Of a stretch of DNA of 20,531 nt, positions 9,498-17,506 are shown piece after piece. Origin of the DNA: JBBDNV01 sp040877415. GTDB taxonomy: Bacteria > Planctomycetota > Planctomycetia > Pirellulales > PALSA-1355. The DNA lies in NCBI GenBank assembly GCA_040877415.1, contig JBBDNV010000108.1, forward strand, positions 1-20,531, read 5' to 3'. A program made the position numbers and the translations under genes. How positions within the stretch are numbered: the stretch's first letter is position 1; each line of letters opens with the position of its first letter. The notes beneath the pieces were generated by a model. It was not told the DNA's origin, did no database searches, and saw only the letters and a list, made by a program, of their open reading frames with translations.

Positions 9498-9519
9498 CGA
9501 CAACTCGCGGAGAAGAAAG

Positions 9520-10551
9520 ATGAAAAAACCCTACCCCTTGCTCGGTTTGGCACTGGCATTGGCCACCGGCGCACTGCCCGCGCTGGCCGCCGACCGCGTC
9601 CGGTTGATTGGCGGCAAACAATCGAGCGGGCAACTGGCCGGCATGTCGCCCACGATGGTCACCCTCGAGGTGGGCGCCAGCAAACGGGAATTCCCCGTTA
9701 ATGAGATCGAATCGGTCCAATTCGACGCCGAACCGAACCAGCTTTCGCAGGCCCGCATCGCCGTTCGCACAGGCCGCTTCGACGACGCCGTGGAGATGCT
9801 CGGAAAGATCGACGCGGGCGAAGTGAAGCGGCCGGAGATTGCCAAGGACGTCGAGTTTTACAAGGCCCTGGCGGCCGCCCGCTTGGCGCTGGCCGGCAGC
9901 GGATCGATCGCCGAGACGGGCAAAAAAATGCTCGCCTTCGAGCGGGCCAACGGCGACAGCTTCCATTATTTCGAAGCTTGCGAAACGCTCGGTGACTTGT
10001 TGGCCGCGCTCGAGCGGTTTTCCGACGCCGAGGGGTACTACGGCAAACTGGCCGAAGCCCCCTGGCCCGATTACAAACTGCGCGCCCGAGTGCTCGTCGG
10101 CCGCTCCCTGGTGAGCCAAAAGAAATTCGACGAGGCCGCCGCCAAATTCGACGAAGTCCTGACCATGGACGCATCGGGCAAGGAAGTCGATGCTCAGAAG
10201 GCCGCCGCCTCGCTGGGCAAAGCGTCGGCGCTGGGCGGCACGGGAAAAACCGACGAGGCGGTCAAGCTCGTCGATGACGTGATTGCCAAGGCCGATCCGG
10301 AAAACGAGGAGCTGTACGCCCGAGCCTACAATATCCTCGGCAACTGCTACAATGCGGCGGGAAAAAACAAGGAGGCGCTGTTGGCCTTCCTGCACGTCGA
10401 CCTGTTATACCCGCGCTTCGCCGAACAGCACGCCGAAGCGCTGGCGAACCTGGCCATCCTGTGGACCAAAGTCGATCAATCCGAGCGGGCCGCGCAAGCC
10501 CGTCAAATGCTTAAGGAAAAGTACCCCAACAGCGTCTGGGCCGCCCGCTGA
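9520..10551 (+). CDS. Exported TPR protein with small N-terminal beta-rich domain
   Basis: 343 residues from ATG 9520, preceded by GGAG at 9509-9512 with 7 nt spacing. The signal peptide is MKKPYPLLGLALALATGALPALA, with cleavage near residue 23. Residues about 25-70 (DRVRLIGG, SGQLAGMSPTMVTLEV, REFPVNEIESVQFD) have a strand-rich pattern suggesting a small Sm/SH3-like barrel. The rest (about 75-343) is TPR-like, for example VSQKKFDEAAAKFDEVLTMD and NILGNCYNAAGKNKEALLAF, and ends KEKYPNSVWAAR. An upstream in-frame extension lies inside the previous gene and is not used. It sits between the large TPR gene and exbB and is probably a periplasmic partner of the same complex. No catalytic motif is seen. 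Confidence 0.85.
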   Translation: MKKPYPLLGLALALATGALPALAADRVRLIGGKQSSGQLAGMSPTMVTLEVGASKREFPVNEIESVQFDAEPNQLSQARIAVRTGRFDDAVEMLGKIDAGEVKRPEIAKDVEFYKALAAARLALAGSGSIAETGKKMLAFERANGDSFHYFEACETLGDLLAALERFSDAEGYYGKLAEAPWPDYKLRARVLVGRSLVSQKKFDEAAAKFDEVLTMDASGKEVDAQKAAASLGKASALGGTGKTDEAVKLVDDVIAKADPENEELYARAYNILGNCYNAAGKNKEALLAFLHVDLLYPRFAEQHAEALANLAILWTKVDQSERAAQARQMLKEKYPNSVWAAR

Positions 10552-10570
10552 CCGCCCCGGCGCGCCGCCC

Positions 10571-10600
10571 TTGGCGGAAACAGCGCTAGCGGACTACACT
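10571..10600 (+). promoter_or_regulatory. Possible internal promoter before exbB
   Basis: TTGGCG (10571-10576), an 18-bp spacer, then TACACT (10595-10600) in the 97-bp gap before the ExbB-like gene. It overlaps a CCGCC-CTT-GGCGG hairpin (10565-10577). The match to sigma70 is weak. Confidence 0.25.
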
Positions 10601-10648
10601 GAAACCAGCAACTGCCGTCGGCATCCAAGAAAACCTTGAGGACAACCC

Positions 10649-11437
10649 ATGCAGTACCACATTTGCCTGCGTCGGCATGCCTGCGCGCTGTTGTGCGCGA
10701 TCGCCTTCGGCATGGCGATTGCGCCCTTCGTCGGCGCCGGATGGATGGCCACCGCGCATGCTCAAGAGGGCGCGGGCAAATCGGATGACGCGCCGCCGCC
10801 CCAAACGAGCGCCCTTAGTTTCTATTACAATGCGCTGGGACCGTTTTACACCGTCATATTCTTGTTGATCTCGTTCGTGTTCGTGGCGCTGGTGGTGATG
10901 AACATCATGTCGCTGCGCCGACAGGCAGTCGTTCCGCCCGATTTGGTGCAGAACTTCGAAGCTATGCTCAACGAAAAACGGTTTCAGGACGCCTACGAGC
11001 TGGCTAAAAACGACGAGAGCTTTTTGGGGCACGTGCTGGCCGCCGGCCTGGCCAAGCTGCAGGAAGGTTACCCGCAGGCGGTGGAGGCCATGCAGGAGGT
11101 CGGCGAAGACGAAAACATGCGGCTCGAACAGCGCCTCAGCTACATCGCGCTCATCGGCACGGTCAGCCCCATGGTCGGCCTGTTGGGCACGGTCGACGGG
11201 ATGGTCGCCGCGTTCCGCGTGATTGCATCGAGCAACGTTCAACCCAAACCGTCGCAGTTGGCACAGGGCATTTCCATGGCGCTGATCACGACCTTGGTCG
11301 GACTCTGGCTGGCCATTCCGGCCATCGCCGTATTCGGTTACTTTCGCAATCGACTTCAACGGCTCGTGCTCGAAGTCGGCATCTACAGCGAGCGGCTCAT
11401 GAGCCGCTTCCAGAACGTCGGTCCCAAAAAAGCCTAA
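10649..11437 (+). CDS. MotA/TolQ/ExbB-type proton channel protein
   Basis: Inner-membrane channel subunit that, with ExbD-type partners, converts proton flow into mechanical work in the envelope. The product is 262 residues. The N-terminal extension resembles a signal peptide (hydrophobic about 11-30, AHAQ at 36-39). TM1 (about 66-87) is followed by a cytoplasmic domain (about 88-160). TM2 (about 163-187) carries SPMVGLLGTVDGMVAAF, and TM3 (about 208-232) carries GISMALITTLVGLWLAIPA. These TM2/TM3 segments are family signatures and supply the polar Thr residues (T181, T214/T215) that line the proton path. GAGGA at 10638-10642 with 6 nt spacing supports ATG 10649. Two exbD-like genes follow. 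The TolQ, ExbB and MotA subfamilies cannot be separated with confidence, and no tonB or tolA is nearby. Confidence 0.92.
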   Translation: MQYHICLRRHACALLCAIAFGMAIAPFVGAGWMATAHAQEGAGKSDDAPPPQTSALSFYYNALGPFYTVIFLLISFVFVALVVMNIMSLRRQAVVPPDLVQNFEAMLNEKRFQDAYELAKNDESFLGHVLAAGLAKLQEGYPQAVEAMQEVGEDENMRLEQRLSYIALIGTVSPMVGLLGTVDGMVAAFRVIASSNVQPKPSQLAQGISMALITTLVGLWLAIPAIAVFGYFRNRLQRLVLEVGIYSERLMSRFQNVGPKKA

Positions 11438-11506
11438 GCCGGACATTTCCCCACCCCTGTGACCGCGGCCGATCCACTTGCGCCGCCGACAGAAATCGCG
11501 CACGCC

Positions 11507-11959
11507 ATGAGAATGAAGCCCAAGCGTTTCACGGTATCGGCCGAACCGGACATGACGCCGATGATCGACATGACTTTTCAGTTGATCGCCTTCTTCATGG
11601 TTCTCTTGAATTTCGGCGAAGCCGATCTGGATGCGCGGATCAAGCTCCCCAGCAGCCAACTGGCCAAGCCCCGCGACACGGCGATCGAAGCGCCGCTGGT
11701 GCTGCAATTGACCAGCGACGACCAGGTGATTTTTGCCGGCGACGTGTTGCCGATTTCCGCGCTCAGCCAGCGCTTGCGCAACGAGCGGCGTTATCTCGAG
11801 CTCAGCGGCGGCAAGCCCGCCGACGCCACGGTCATCGTACGCGCTGACGCCGACGCCAAGGGGGGCGTCGTCCAGGAAGTCATGCAGAAGTGTCAGGAAA
11901 ACGGCTTTGACAACTTCGCGCTGCGCGCCAAGCAGGAAGAAACGGACCTGACGAAATGA
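11507..11959 (+). CDS. ExbD/TolR-type biopolymer transport protein, first copy
   Basis: 150 residues with a single N-terminal membrane span. DMTPMIDMTFQLIAFFMVLL (15-34) contains the conserved intramembrane Asp (D21) that carries protons in this family. The rest is a periplasmic domain, with ALVLQLTSDD-type strands and a helix near VQEVMQKCQENGF. The start is uncertain: GTG 11459 would add 16 non-conserved residues and has no ribosome site. ATG 11507 or 11513 fits the short basic N-terminus usual for the family (MRMKPKRF). The stop overlaps the ATG of the second ExbD-like gene (ATGA at 11956-11959). It probably forms a heteromeric stator with the second copy and the ExbB-like channel. Confidence 0.9.
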   Translation: MRMKPKRFTVSAEPDMTPMIDMTFQLIAFFMVLLNFGEADLDARIKLPSSQLAKPRDTAIEAPLVLQLTSDDQVIFAGDVLPISALSQRLRNERRYLELSGGKPADATVIVRADADAKGGVVQEVMQKCQENGFDNFALRAKQEETDLTK

Positions 11960-12441
11960 AAATCCGCAACACCGCCACTCAGATGGCCGACAAGGTGGAA
12001 ATCCAAATGACACCGATGATCGACATCGTCTTTCTGCTGTTGATCTTCTTCCTGTTCAGCTTCAAGATCGTGACCCAAGAGGGCGATTTCAATATCCGCA
12101 TGCCGGTGGCCGGGCCCGTTTCGACGGCCCTCGACACCCAACTGCCCATCAAGGTGCGGTTGACTTCCGATGCCGAAGGCAACCTGACCGCCATTCAAAT
12201 GGGCGACCAAAAGCTGGCCAATTTCGCCGCGCTGCGCGAGCAGGTGATCAGCATCGTGGGCAGCGACGCGGGCCCGGGCGCGGCCGAAAAATCCGAAGCC
12301 GAGCTGGACTTCGATTTCAACCTCAAGTATCGCTACGTCATCGCCGCCGTGACCGCCATTTCCGGCTATATCTCCCCCGACGGTCACATCGTAACGCTGA
12401 TCCAGAAGATCAAGTTTTCGCCTCCCAAAAAGCCCGCATAG
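11956..12441 (+). CDS. ExbD/TolR-type biopolymer transport protein, second copy
   Basis: 161 residues, co-translated with the first copy through a 4-bp overlap. The membrane span at about 18-37 reads QMTPMIDIVFLLLIFFLFSF, and D23 is the conserved proton-carrying Asp. The periplasmic part differs clearly from the first copy (NIRMPVAGP, RLTSDAEGNLTAIQMG, KYRYVIAAVTAISGY). The two are therefore diverged paralogues rather than a recent duplication. It is the last gene of the TPR-TPR-ExbB-ExbD-ExbD cluster. A hairpin-rich 63-bp gap separates it from the convergent recombinase gene. Partner and cargo are not identifiable from the sequence. Confidence 0.92.
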   Translation: MKIRNTATQMADKVEIQMTPMIDIVFLLLIFFLFSFKIVTQEGDFNIRMPVAGPVSTALDTQLPIKVRLTSDAEGNLTAIQMGDQKLANFAALREQVISIVGSDAGPGAAEKSEAELDFDFNLKYRYVIAAVTAISGYISPDGHIVTLIQKIKFSPPKKPA

Positions 12442-12455
12442 CACCCGCGGTCATC

Positions 12456-12500
12456 GCGCCGACGCGCGGCGCGTGCCTGCCGCTTCGCCGGCTCGAAGCG
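12456..12500. terminator. Two hairpins between convergent genes, possible bidirectional terminator
   Basis: GCGCCG-ACGCG-CGGCGC (12456-12472) and CGCTTCG-CCGGCT-CGAAGCG (12481-12500) are perfect stems in the short gap between the second exbD and the recombinase stop. Neither has a T-tract, so intrinsic termination would be inefficient. Confidence 0.45.
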
Positions 12501-12504
12501 CGCT

Positions 12505-13446
12505 TTAACCGCGCGGGTGGAACCGCTTGTGGACCGCTTTGAGACGCGCCGGGTCGACGTGCGTGTAGATTTGCGTCGTGGCGATGCTGGCATGTCCTAA
12601 CATCTCCTGAACTTGTCGCAGGTCGGCTCCGCCGGCCAGCAGATGCGTGGCGAAACTGTGCCGCAGCGTGTGGGGGCTCATGTCGTTGGCGATTCCCGCT
12701 CGGGCGGCATGGCGTTTGAACAATTCCCAGATTCGCTCGCGGCGCAAGCGCAAGCCGCGGCGCGAAACCAACAGCCATTTTGGCGCCGGCGAGCGGTCGG
12801 CCACCATAGCCGGCCGTTCGTGGCTCAAATAATCGCGCACTGCCTCGATGGCCCGCCGCCCCAGCGGGACCAGCCGTTCCTTGTTCCCTTTGCCCTTCAA
12901 GCGGCAAAAGCCTTCGTCCAGGTGCACGTCCTCTAGCTGGAGGTGCGATATTTCCGAAGCCCGGCAGCCGGTCGCGTAAAGCAGCTCCAAAAGTGCCCGA
13001 TCGCGCCGCCATGACGGCTCGCCCCGCGCGGGGCTCGCCAGCAGCCGCTCGACCATGCCCAGCGTCAGCACGTGCGGCACGCGCTGCCACAGCTTCTGGC
13101 TGCCCAAAAGCTCGGCCAGGTTGTCGCCGAGCAGGCCTTCGAGCTGCAGATATCGGAAGAAGATGCGCAGCGAAGCCAGGTGCCGGGCAATGCTGGCCGG
13201 CGCCAATTTCCGCTCGTCGAGCCAGCCGGCATAGTCGGCCAATTCCTGGATCGAAAGCTGAGCCACCCGCCGCCCCGCCAGCCACGCATAAAACCGCCGC
13301 AGATCGCGGTGATAGGCAACCACCGTGTTTTCCGACAAGTGGCACTCGCTGCGCAAATAGTCGACGAACGATTCGATCCAACGTCCCGTGACGGCGCTGG
13401 TGGCCACGGCGGCCGGCTTGAGCAACTTGCGGCGCGGTCCGCCCAT
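12505..13446 (-). CDS. Tyrosine recombinase, XerC/XerD type
   Basis: Site-specific recombinase of the type that resolves chromosome dimers at dif. The product is 313 residues from ATG 13446, the usual XerC/D length. The N-terminal SAM-like core-binding domain covers about 22-110 (SFVDYLRSECHLSENTVVAY). The catalytic domain carries R162 (TGCRASE), K186 (KGKGNKER), H259 and R262 (SPHTLRHSFATHLL), H285 (LGHASI) and the nucleophile Y294 (TQIYTHVD), so all active-site residues are present. In-frame extension to 13653 runs through a 72-bp tandem repeat and is not believed. It converges on the exbD genes and diverges from galE. XerC versus XerD cannot be decided here. A mobile-element integrase is unlikely given the Xer-like length and the core-gene surroundings. 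Confidence 0.93.
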   Translation of the reverse strand: MGGPRRKLLKPAAVATSAVTGRWIESFVDYLRSECHLSENTVVAYHRDLRRFYAWLAGRRVAQLSIQELADYAGWLDERKLAPASIARHLASLRIFFRYLQLEGLLGDNLAELLGSQKLWQRVPHVLTLGMVERLLASPARGEPSWRRDRALLELLYATGCRASEISHLQLEDVHLDEGFCRLKGKGNKERLVPLGRRAIEAVRDYLSHERPAMVADRSPAPKWLLVSRRGLRLRRERIWELFKRHAARAGIANDMSPHTLRHSFATHLLAGGADLRQVQEMLGHASIATTQIYTHVDPARLKAVHKRFHPRG

Positions 13447-13453
13447 CGCAATA

Positions 13454-13624
13454 CCTCGAATCCCCGGTAACCGCGGGCGCGACAAACCCCGTCGCCGATG
13501 GCTCCGGGCTAAACAAACCGTAAAACCTCGAATCCCCGGTAACCGCGGGCGCGACAAACCCCGTCGCCGATGGCTCGGGGCTAAACAAGCCGTAAAACCT
13601 CGAATCCCCGGTAACCGCGGGCGC
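13454..13624. repeat. 72-bp tandem repeat, 2.4 copies
   Basis: Units start at 13454, 13526 and 13598 (each at CCTCGAATCCCCGG). The first two units are full length and differ at two bases in the GGCTC(C/G)GGGC / AAACAA(A/G)CCG part. The third is a 27-bp partial unit ending at 13624. Each full unit holds a GCGAC-AAACCCC-GTCGC hairpin and a CGGT-A-ACCG dyad. It occupies the presumed 5' region of the recombinase gene. Confidence 0.85.
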
Positions 13625-13839
13625 CCGGCTCGAAAAGCCGCTGCCCACTGCAAAATCGCCTGCTTCCCCTAGATTCGTCGCTCATCAGCCGTCATCTTCA
13701 CAGATTTGCCCCACGACTGCCTCTCCCCTAATGTTACATAAGCCAATTGCCCAATGAGGGCCGGCCGCGCGGCCCCACAGGCGAAAAAAGCACGCCAAAG
13801 CGGCAAAGTTTCCCAATCGCTCGTCTTGGAGTTCGACTT
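13625..13839 (+). other. Intergenic region upstream of galE
   Basis: With the repeat array, this completes a 393-bp non-coding gap between divergent genes. TTGCCC (13706-13711), 17 bp, TAATGT (13729-13734) is a weak promoter candidate for galE. A GC-rich hairpin GGGCCG-GCCGCG-CGGCCC lies at 13758-13775. GGAG (13828-13831), 8 nt before the ATG, is the galE ribosome site. Confidence 0.35.
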
Positions 13840-14823
<984 letters not shown>

Positions 14824-14921
14824 ACGGCGCCGCGGGTTGTTGTCTGGCGCGGCGACTCCGGTAAGATAATGATCGCGGTGCGCCAGCGAGACCGTTGAAA
14901 TAAAGTGGACGCGCTGCGAAA

Positions 14922-14967
14922 AAGGGGATCACTCCAATTTCGACGGAATAATTGGACTTATCCCCTT
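14922..14967. repeat. 18-bp inverted repeat hairpin, REP-like; terminator-like on the minus strand
   Basis: AAGGGGATCACTCCAATT (14922-14939) pairs with AATTGGACTTATCCCCTT (14950-14967), with two mismatches and a 10-nt loop. On the minus strand the stem is followed by TTTTT (AAAAA at 14919-14923 on +), as in an intrinsic terminator. On + it follows galE by about 100 bp. No gene ends just upstream on the minus strand, so a dispersed REP-like element is equally likely. Confidence 0.6.
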
Positions 14968-15025
14968 GTTGTCCCCAGCCACGGCTCGCCTGGCCCGACT
15001 GTCACGACGTTGCAAGGAGCGTCCG

Positions 15026-16024
15026 ATGTCGATCGTCACGCTATCCGAGCTGACCAACGGTCAGGAAGCCGATATCTTCGTGCTCATGACCGCCAAGGAA
15101 GAACTGACCACGCGCGACGGCAAGCCGTATTTCCGCGTCGGCTTTCGCGACCACGGCCGGGAAGTTTCGTTTCCCATCTGGAGCGATTCGCCGTGGGGCG
15201 CCGACTGCCGCGAGGCCTGGCAGCCCGGCGCGTTTTACAAAGTGCGGGCGGTCTATCGCGACACGAATTACGGGCCGCAGCTCGAACTGCGCAAGATTCG
15301 CGAGGTTTGTTCGGCCGACCGGGCCGACGGCTTTTCGCCGGCGATGTGCCTGCCGCAAACGCGGTTCGACGCCGGGGTCATGTTCGAGGAGTTGCTGGCG
15401 ACCGCGCGCGAGCGCATCGCCGACGCCGCGCTCGGCGACCTGGTCGTACACATCCTCCAGGAACACCGGGAATCGCTGTTGACGCTTCCGGCCGCCACGC
15501 ACAATCACCATGCCTTTATCGGCGGCTGGCTCGAGCACGTGTTGAGCGTGACGCGCAGCAGTGTCTACCTGGCCGACAAGTACGACGACTACTATCCCGA
15601 AATGCGGCCGCGGCTCAACAAGGACCTGGTCGTGGCCGGCGCCATCCTGCACGACATCGGCAAGCTGCGCGAAATCGAACAGCGCCCGCAAGGCGCCGAA
15701 TACACGGCCTCGGGCAACCTGATCGGCCATATTCTGCAGGGCCGCGACATCGTGCGCGAAGCCGCTGCCGGCCGTTCGGTCGACCCCGAAATGCTCTTGC
15801 GGCTGGAGCACGTCATTGTCTCGCACCAGCGGCTGCCCGAGTGGGGCTCGCCCAAGCCGCCCATGACCCCCGAAGCGCTGATCGTGCATTACGCCGACGA
15901 CCTGGACGCCAAGTACCAGATGATGGCCGCGATTCTGCGTGAAGACACCAATCCCGGCCCGGTGACGTCGAAGAAAAACGTTCTGTTCCAAAAGATCTAT
16001 CGCGGCGACGACGCGGCCGTTTGA
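15026..16024 (+). CDS. OB-fold/HD-domain hydrolase, YhaM-like 3'-5' exoribonuclease
   Basis: 332 residues from ATG 15026, with AAGGAG at 15014-15019 and 6 nt spacing. The N-terminal OB-fold nucleic-acid-binding domain covers about 8-95 (GQEADIFVLMTAKEELTTRD, YRDTNYGPQLELRKI). The HD phosphohydrolase domain covers about 155-305. Metal ligands are visible at H171 (WLEHV), H209-D210 (AILHDIGKL), H262/H267 (LEHVIVSHQ) and the Asp pair at 291-292 (HYADDLDAK). This domain order and the THNHHAFIGGWLEH segment match YhaM/CBF1-type exoribonucleases, which trim RNA or single-stranded DNA from the 3' end. Substrate is inferred from family only. It is apparently monocistronic: palindromic repeats lie on both sides and murA converges on it. 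Confidence 0.87.
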   Translation: MSIVTLSELTNGQEADIFVLMTAKEELTTRDGKPYFRVGFRDHGREVSFPIWSDSPWGADCREAWQPGAFYKVRAVYRDTNYGPQLELRKIREVCSADRADGFSPAMCLPQTRFDAGVMFEELLATARERIADAALGDLVVHILQEHRESLLTLPAATHNHHAFIGGWLEHVLSVTRSSVYLADKYDDYYPEMRPRLNKDLVVAGAILHDIGKLREIEQRPQGAEYTASGNLIGHILQGRDIVREAAAGRSVDPEMLLRLEHVIVSHQRLPEWGSPKPPMTPEALIVHYADDLDAKYQMMAAILREDTNPGPVTSKKNVLFQKIYRGDDAAV

Positions 16025-16036
16025 CCGCTCACGGTT

Positions 16037-16150
16037 TAGCCACCCATTGAAAAATGGGACTGGCTCCGAGCACGTCGCGGCAAGACCCGCTAAAAACGGC
16101 GGTCGCGAGGTGCCCGTCCCAATTTTTCAACCCGCTGCTAGCCACCCATT
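16037..16150. repeat. Inverted-repeat element flanked by 12-bp direct repeats
   Basis: TTGAAAAATGGGAC (16047-16060) is mirrored by GTCCCAATTTTTCAA (16116-16130) with a one-base indel. The similarity runs on inward in imperfect form (TGGCTCC against GGTGCCC). The 12-mer TAGCCACCCATT occurs at 16037-16048 and 16139-16150; the second copy runs into the murA stop codon. The layout resembles a small non-autonomous palindromic element between convergent genes. No coding content is seen. Confidence 0.65.
16038..16065 (+). terminator. Hairpin with GAAA tetraloop after the HD gene
   Basis: AGCCA and CCCATT (16038-16048) pair with AATGGG and TGGCT (16053-16065) around a GAAA loop, with a two-base AC bulge. 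It starts 13 bp after the stop codon. There is no T-tract, so it may be a processing or stability element or part of the larger repeat. Confidence 0.5.
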
Positions 16151-17498
16151 AACACCTCAATGCCGACGCGGTCAGGTTTTCCGGATCCGTCGGCGAGATT
16201 TCACCATCGCTCCACCGCTCAATCCGCGCACCCATGAGCGCCAGCTTCTCTTCCAGGCGTCGGTATCCCCGGTCGAGGTGATACACGCGCCGCACGATCG
16301 TCTCGCTTCCGGCGGCCAATCCGGCCAGGACCAAGGCGGCGCTGGCGCGCAGATCGGAGGCCATCACCGCCGCGCCCGACAGCCGACGCACGCCGCGCAC
16401 AACGGCCACCGAGCCCCGCCGCTCGATTTGCGCCCCCAGCCGATTCAACTCCGCCACGTGCATGAACCGCTCCGCAAAAACCTCGTCGCCGACCGTGCTC
16501 GTGCCGTCCGCCACCGCGAGCAAGGCCATGAACTGCGCCTGCAAATCGGTGGGAATGCCGGGATAGGGGCGCGCGATGACGTCGATTGGGCGCGGCCGAT
16601 CGCCCGCCGAGACCGTGATCTCGTTGGGGCCGCAGACGACGTCCGCGCCGGTCTCGTCGAGCGCCTCCAGAACGGCCGTCAAATGGTCGGCACGAGCGCC
16701 CGCGACCGTGGCCGTTCCCCGCGTAATCGCCGCGGCGATCAACAGCGTCGCCGCCTCGATCCGATCGGGAATCACTCGATGGCACGCGCCGGCAAGCTGG
16801 TCGACGCCGCGAATCTCAATCGTGTCCGTGCCCAGGCCCGCAATGTCGGCGCCCGCGGCAATCAGGAACCGGCCGAGATCGACCACTTCCGGCTCGGCGG
16901 CCGCGCCCTTGATGATCGTCCGGCCGCGAGCCACCGTGGCGGCGCTCATCACGTTGGCCGTGCCCGTTACCGTCGGTCCGCGCGGACCACGCAGGTCGAT
17001 CTCGGCGCCGCCGAGCCGCGGCGCCTCGGCAATCACGTAACCGCGCTCGATGCGGATCTCAGCCCCCAGTGCCTGCAGCCCCGCCAGGTGCAAGTCGACC
17101 GGCCGCGTGCCGATGTTGCACCCGCCGGGCAGCGACACCTCCGCCCTGCCCCGCCGCGCCAAAAGCGGCCCCAGCACGCAAAAACTGGCCCGCATGCGGC
17201 GCACCAGGTCGTATGCAGCCCGCGTCGGACGCGGATCGACCGTTTCGATCCACACTTCACCATCCGCAGCACCCCTGGACGAGCCACCCGTGGCACCGCG
17301 CCGCTTGACCTCCACGCCCAGATGACCCAGCAACAGGGCCAGCGTGTCGACGTCGACCAGCTCGGGCACACCCCGCAAGACGACCGGCCCGGCGGCCAGA
17401 ATCGAGGCGGCCATGATCGGCAAGGCGGCGTTCTTCGAGCCGCTCACCGTCACGGCGCCGTCGAGCCGGACTCCGCCGTTGATGCGAAGACAATCCAT
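16149..17498 (-). CDS. murA: UDP-N-acetylglucosamine 1-carboxyvinyltransferase
   Basis: Transfers enolpyruvate from PEP to UDP-GlcNAc, the first committed step of peptidoglycan synthesis, in the cytoplasm. The product is 449 residues with the two-lobed EPT fold. Substrate-binding K22 and N23 are in SGSKNAALPI, RMRASFCVLGPLL (101-113) matches the family, and the catalytic, fosfomycin-reactive Cys is present as C127 in LPGGCNIGTRPVDLH. PGIPTDLQAQFMALL and EVFAERFMHVAELNRLGA are further MurA signatures. A Gly/Ser-rich loop of about ten residues (about 68-80) seems inserted relative to common homologues. The start ATG lies 8 bp after the prmC stop, so it is the last gene of rpmE-prfA-prmC-murA. 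Confidence 0.95.
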   Translation of the reverse strand: MDCLRINGGVRLDGAVTVSGSKNAALPIMAASILAAGPVVLRGVPELVDVDTLALLLGHLGVEVKRRGATGGSSRGAADGEVWIETVDPRPTRAAYDLVRRMRASFCVLGPLLARRGRAEVSLPGGCNIGTRPVDLHLAGLQALGAEIRIERGYVIAEAPRLGGAEIDLRGPRGPTVTGTANVMSAATVARGRTIIKGAAAEPEVVDLGRFLIAAGADIAGLGTDTIEIRGVDQLAGACHRVIPDRIEAATLLIAAAITRGTATVAGARADHLTAVLEALDETGADVVCGPNEITVSAGDRPRPIDVIARPYPGIPTDLQAQFMALLAVADGTSTVGDEVFAERFMHVAELNRLGAQIERRGSVAVVRGVRRLSGAAVMASDLRASAALVLAGLAAGSETIVRRVYHLDRGYRRLEEKLALMGARIERWSDGEISPTDPENLTASALRC

Positions 17499-17506
17499 TT
17501 GGTTTG

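Noticed and set aside
11459..11506. GTG start adding 16 residues to the first ExbD-like protein
   Set aside because: No ribosome site, and the added residues are unlike the short basic N-terminus of the family. It is kept only as an alternative.
12505..13446. Phage or integron integrase
   Set aside because: Length and motif spacing match housekeeping XerC/XerD. There is no attachment site, tRNA, or cargo genes around it.
13454..13624. CRISPR array
   Set aside because: Units are contiguous 72-bp tandem copies without unique spacers, and no cas gene is nearby.
12410..13648. 412-residue second frame on the minus strand across the recombinase gene
   Set aside because: It overlaps the recombinase in another frame and has low-complexity Ala/Arg/Gly composition.
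13447..13653. N-terminal extension of the recombinase through the repeat array
   Set aside because: The 72-bp unit is a multiple of three, so it stays open and gives a repeated peptide, but nothing in Xer proteins matches it.
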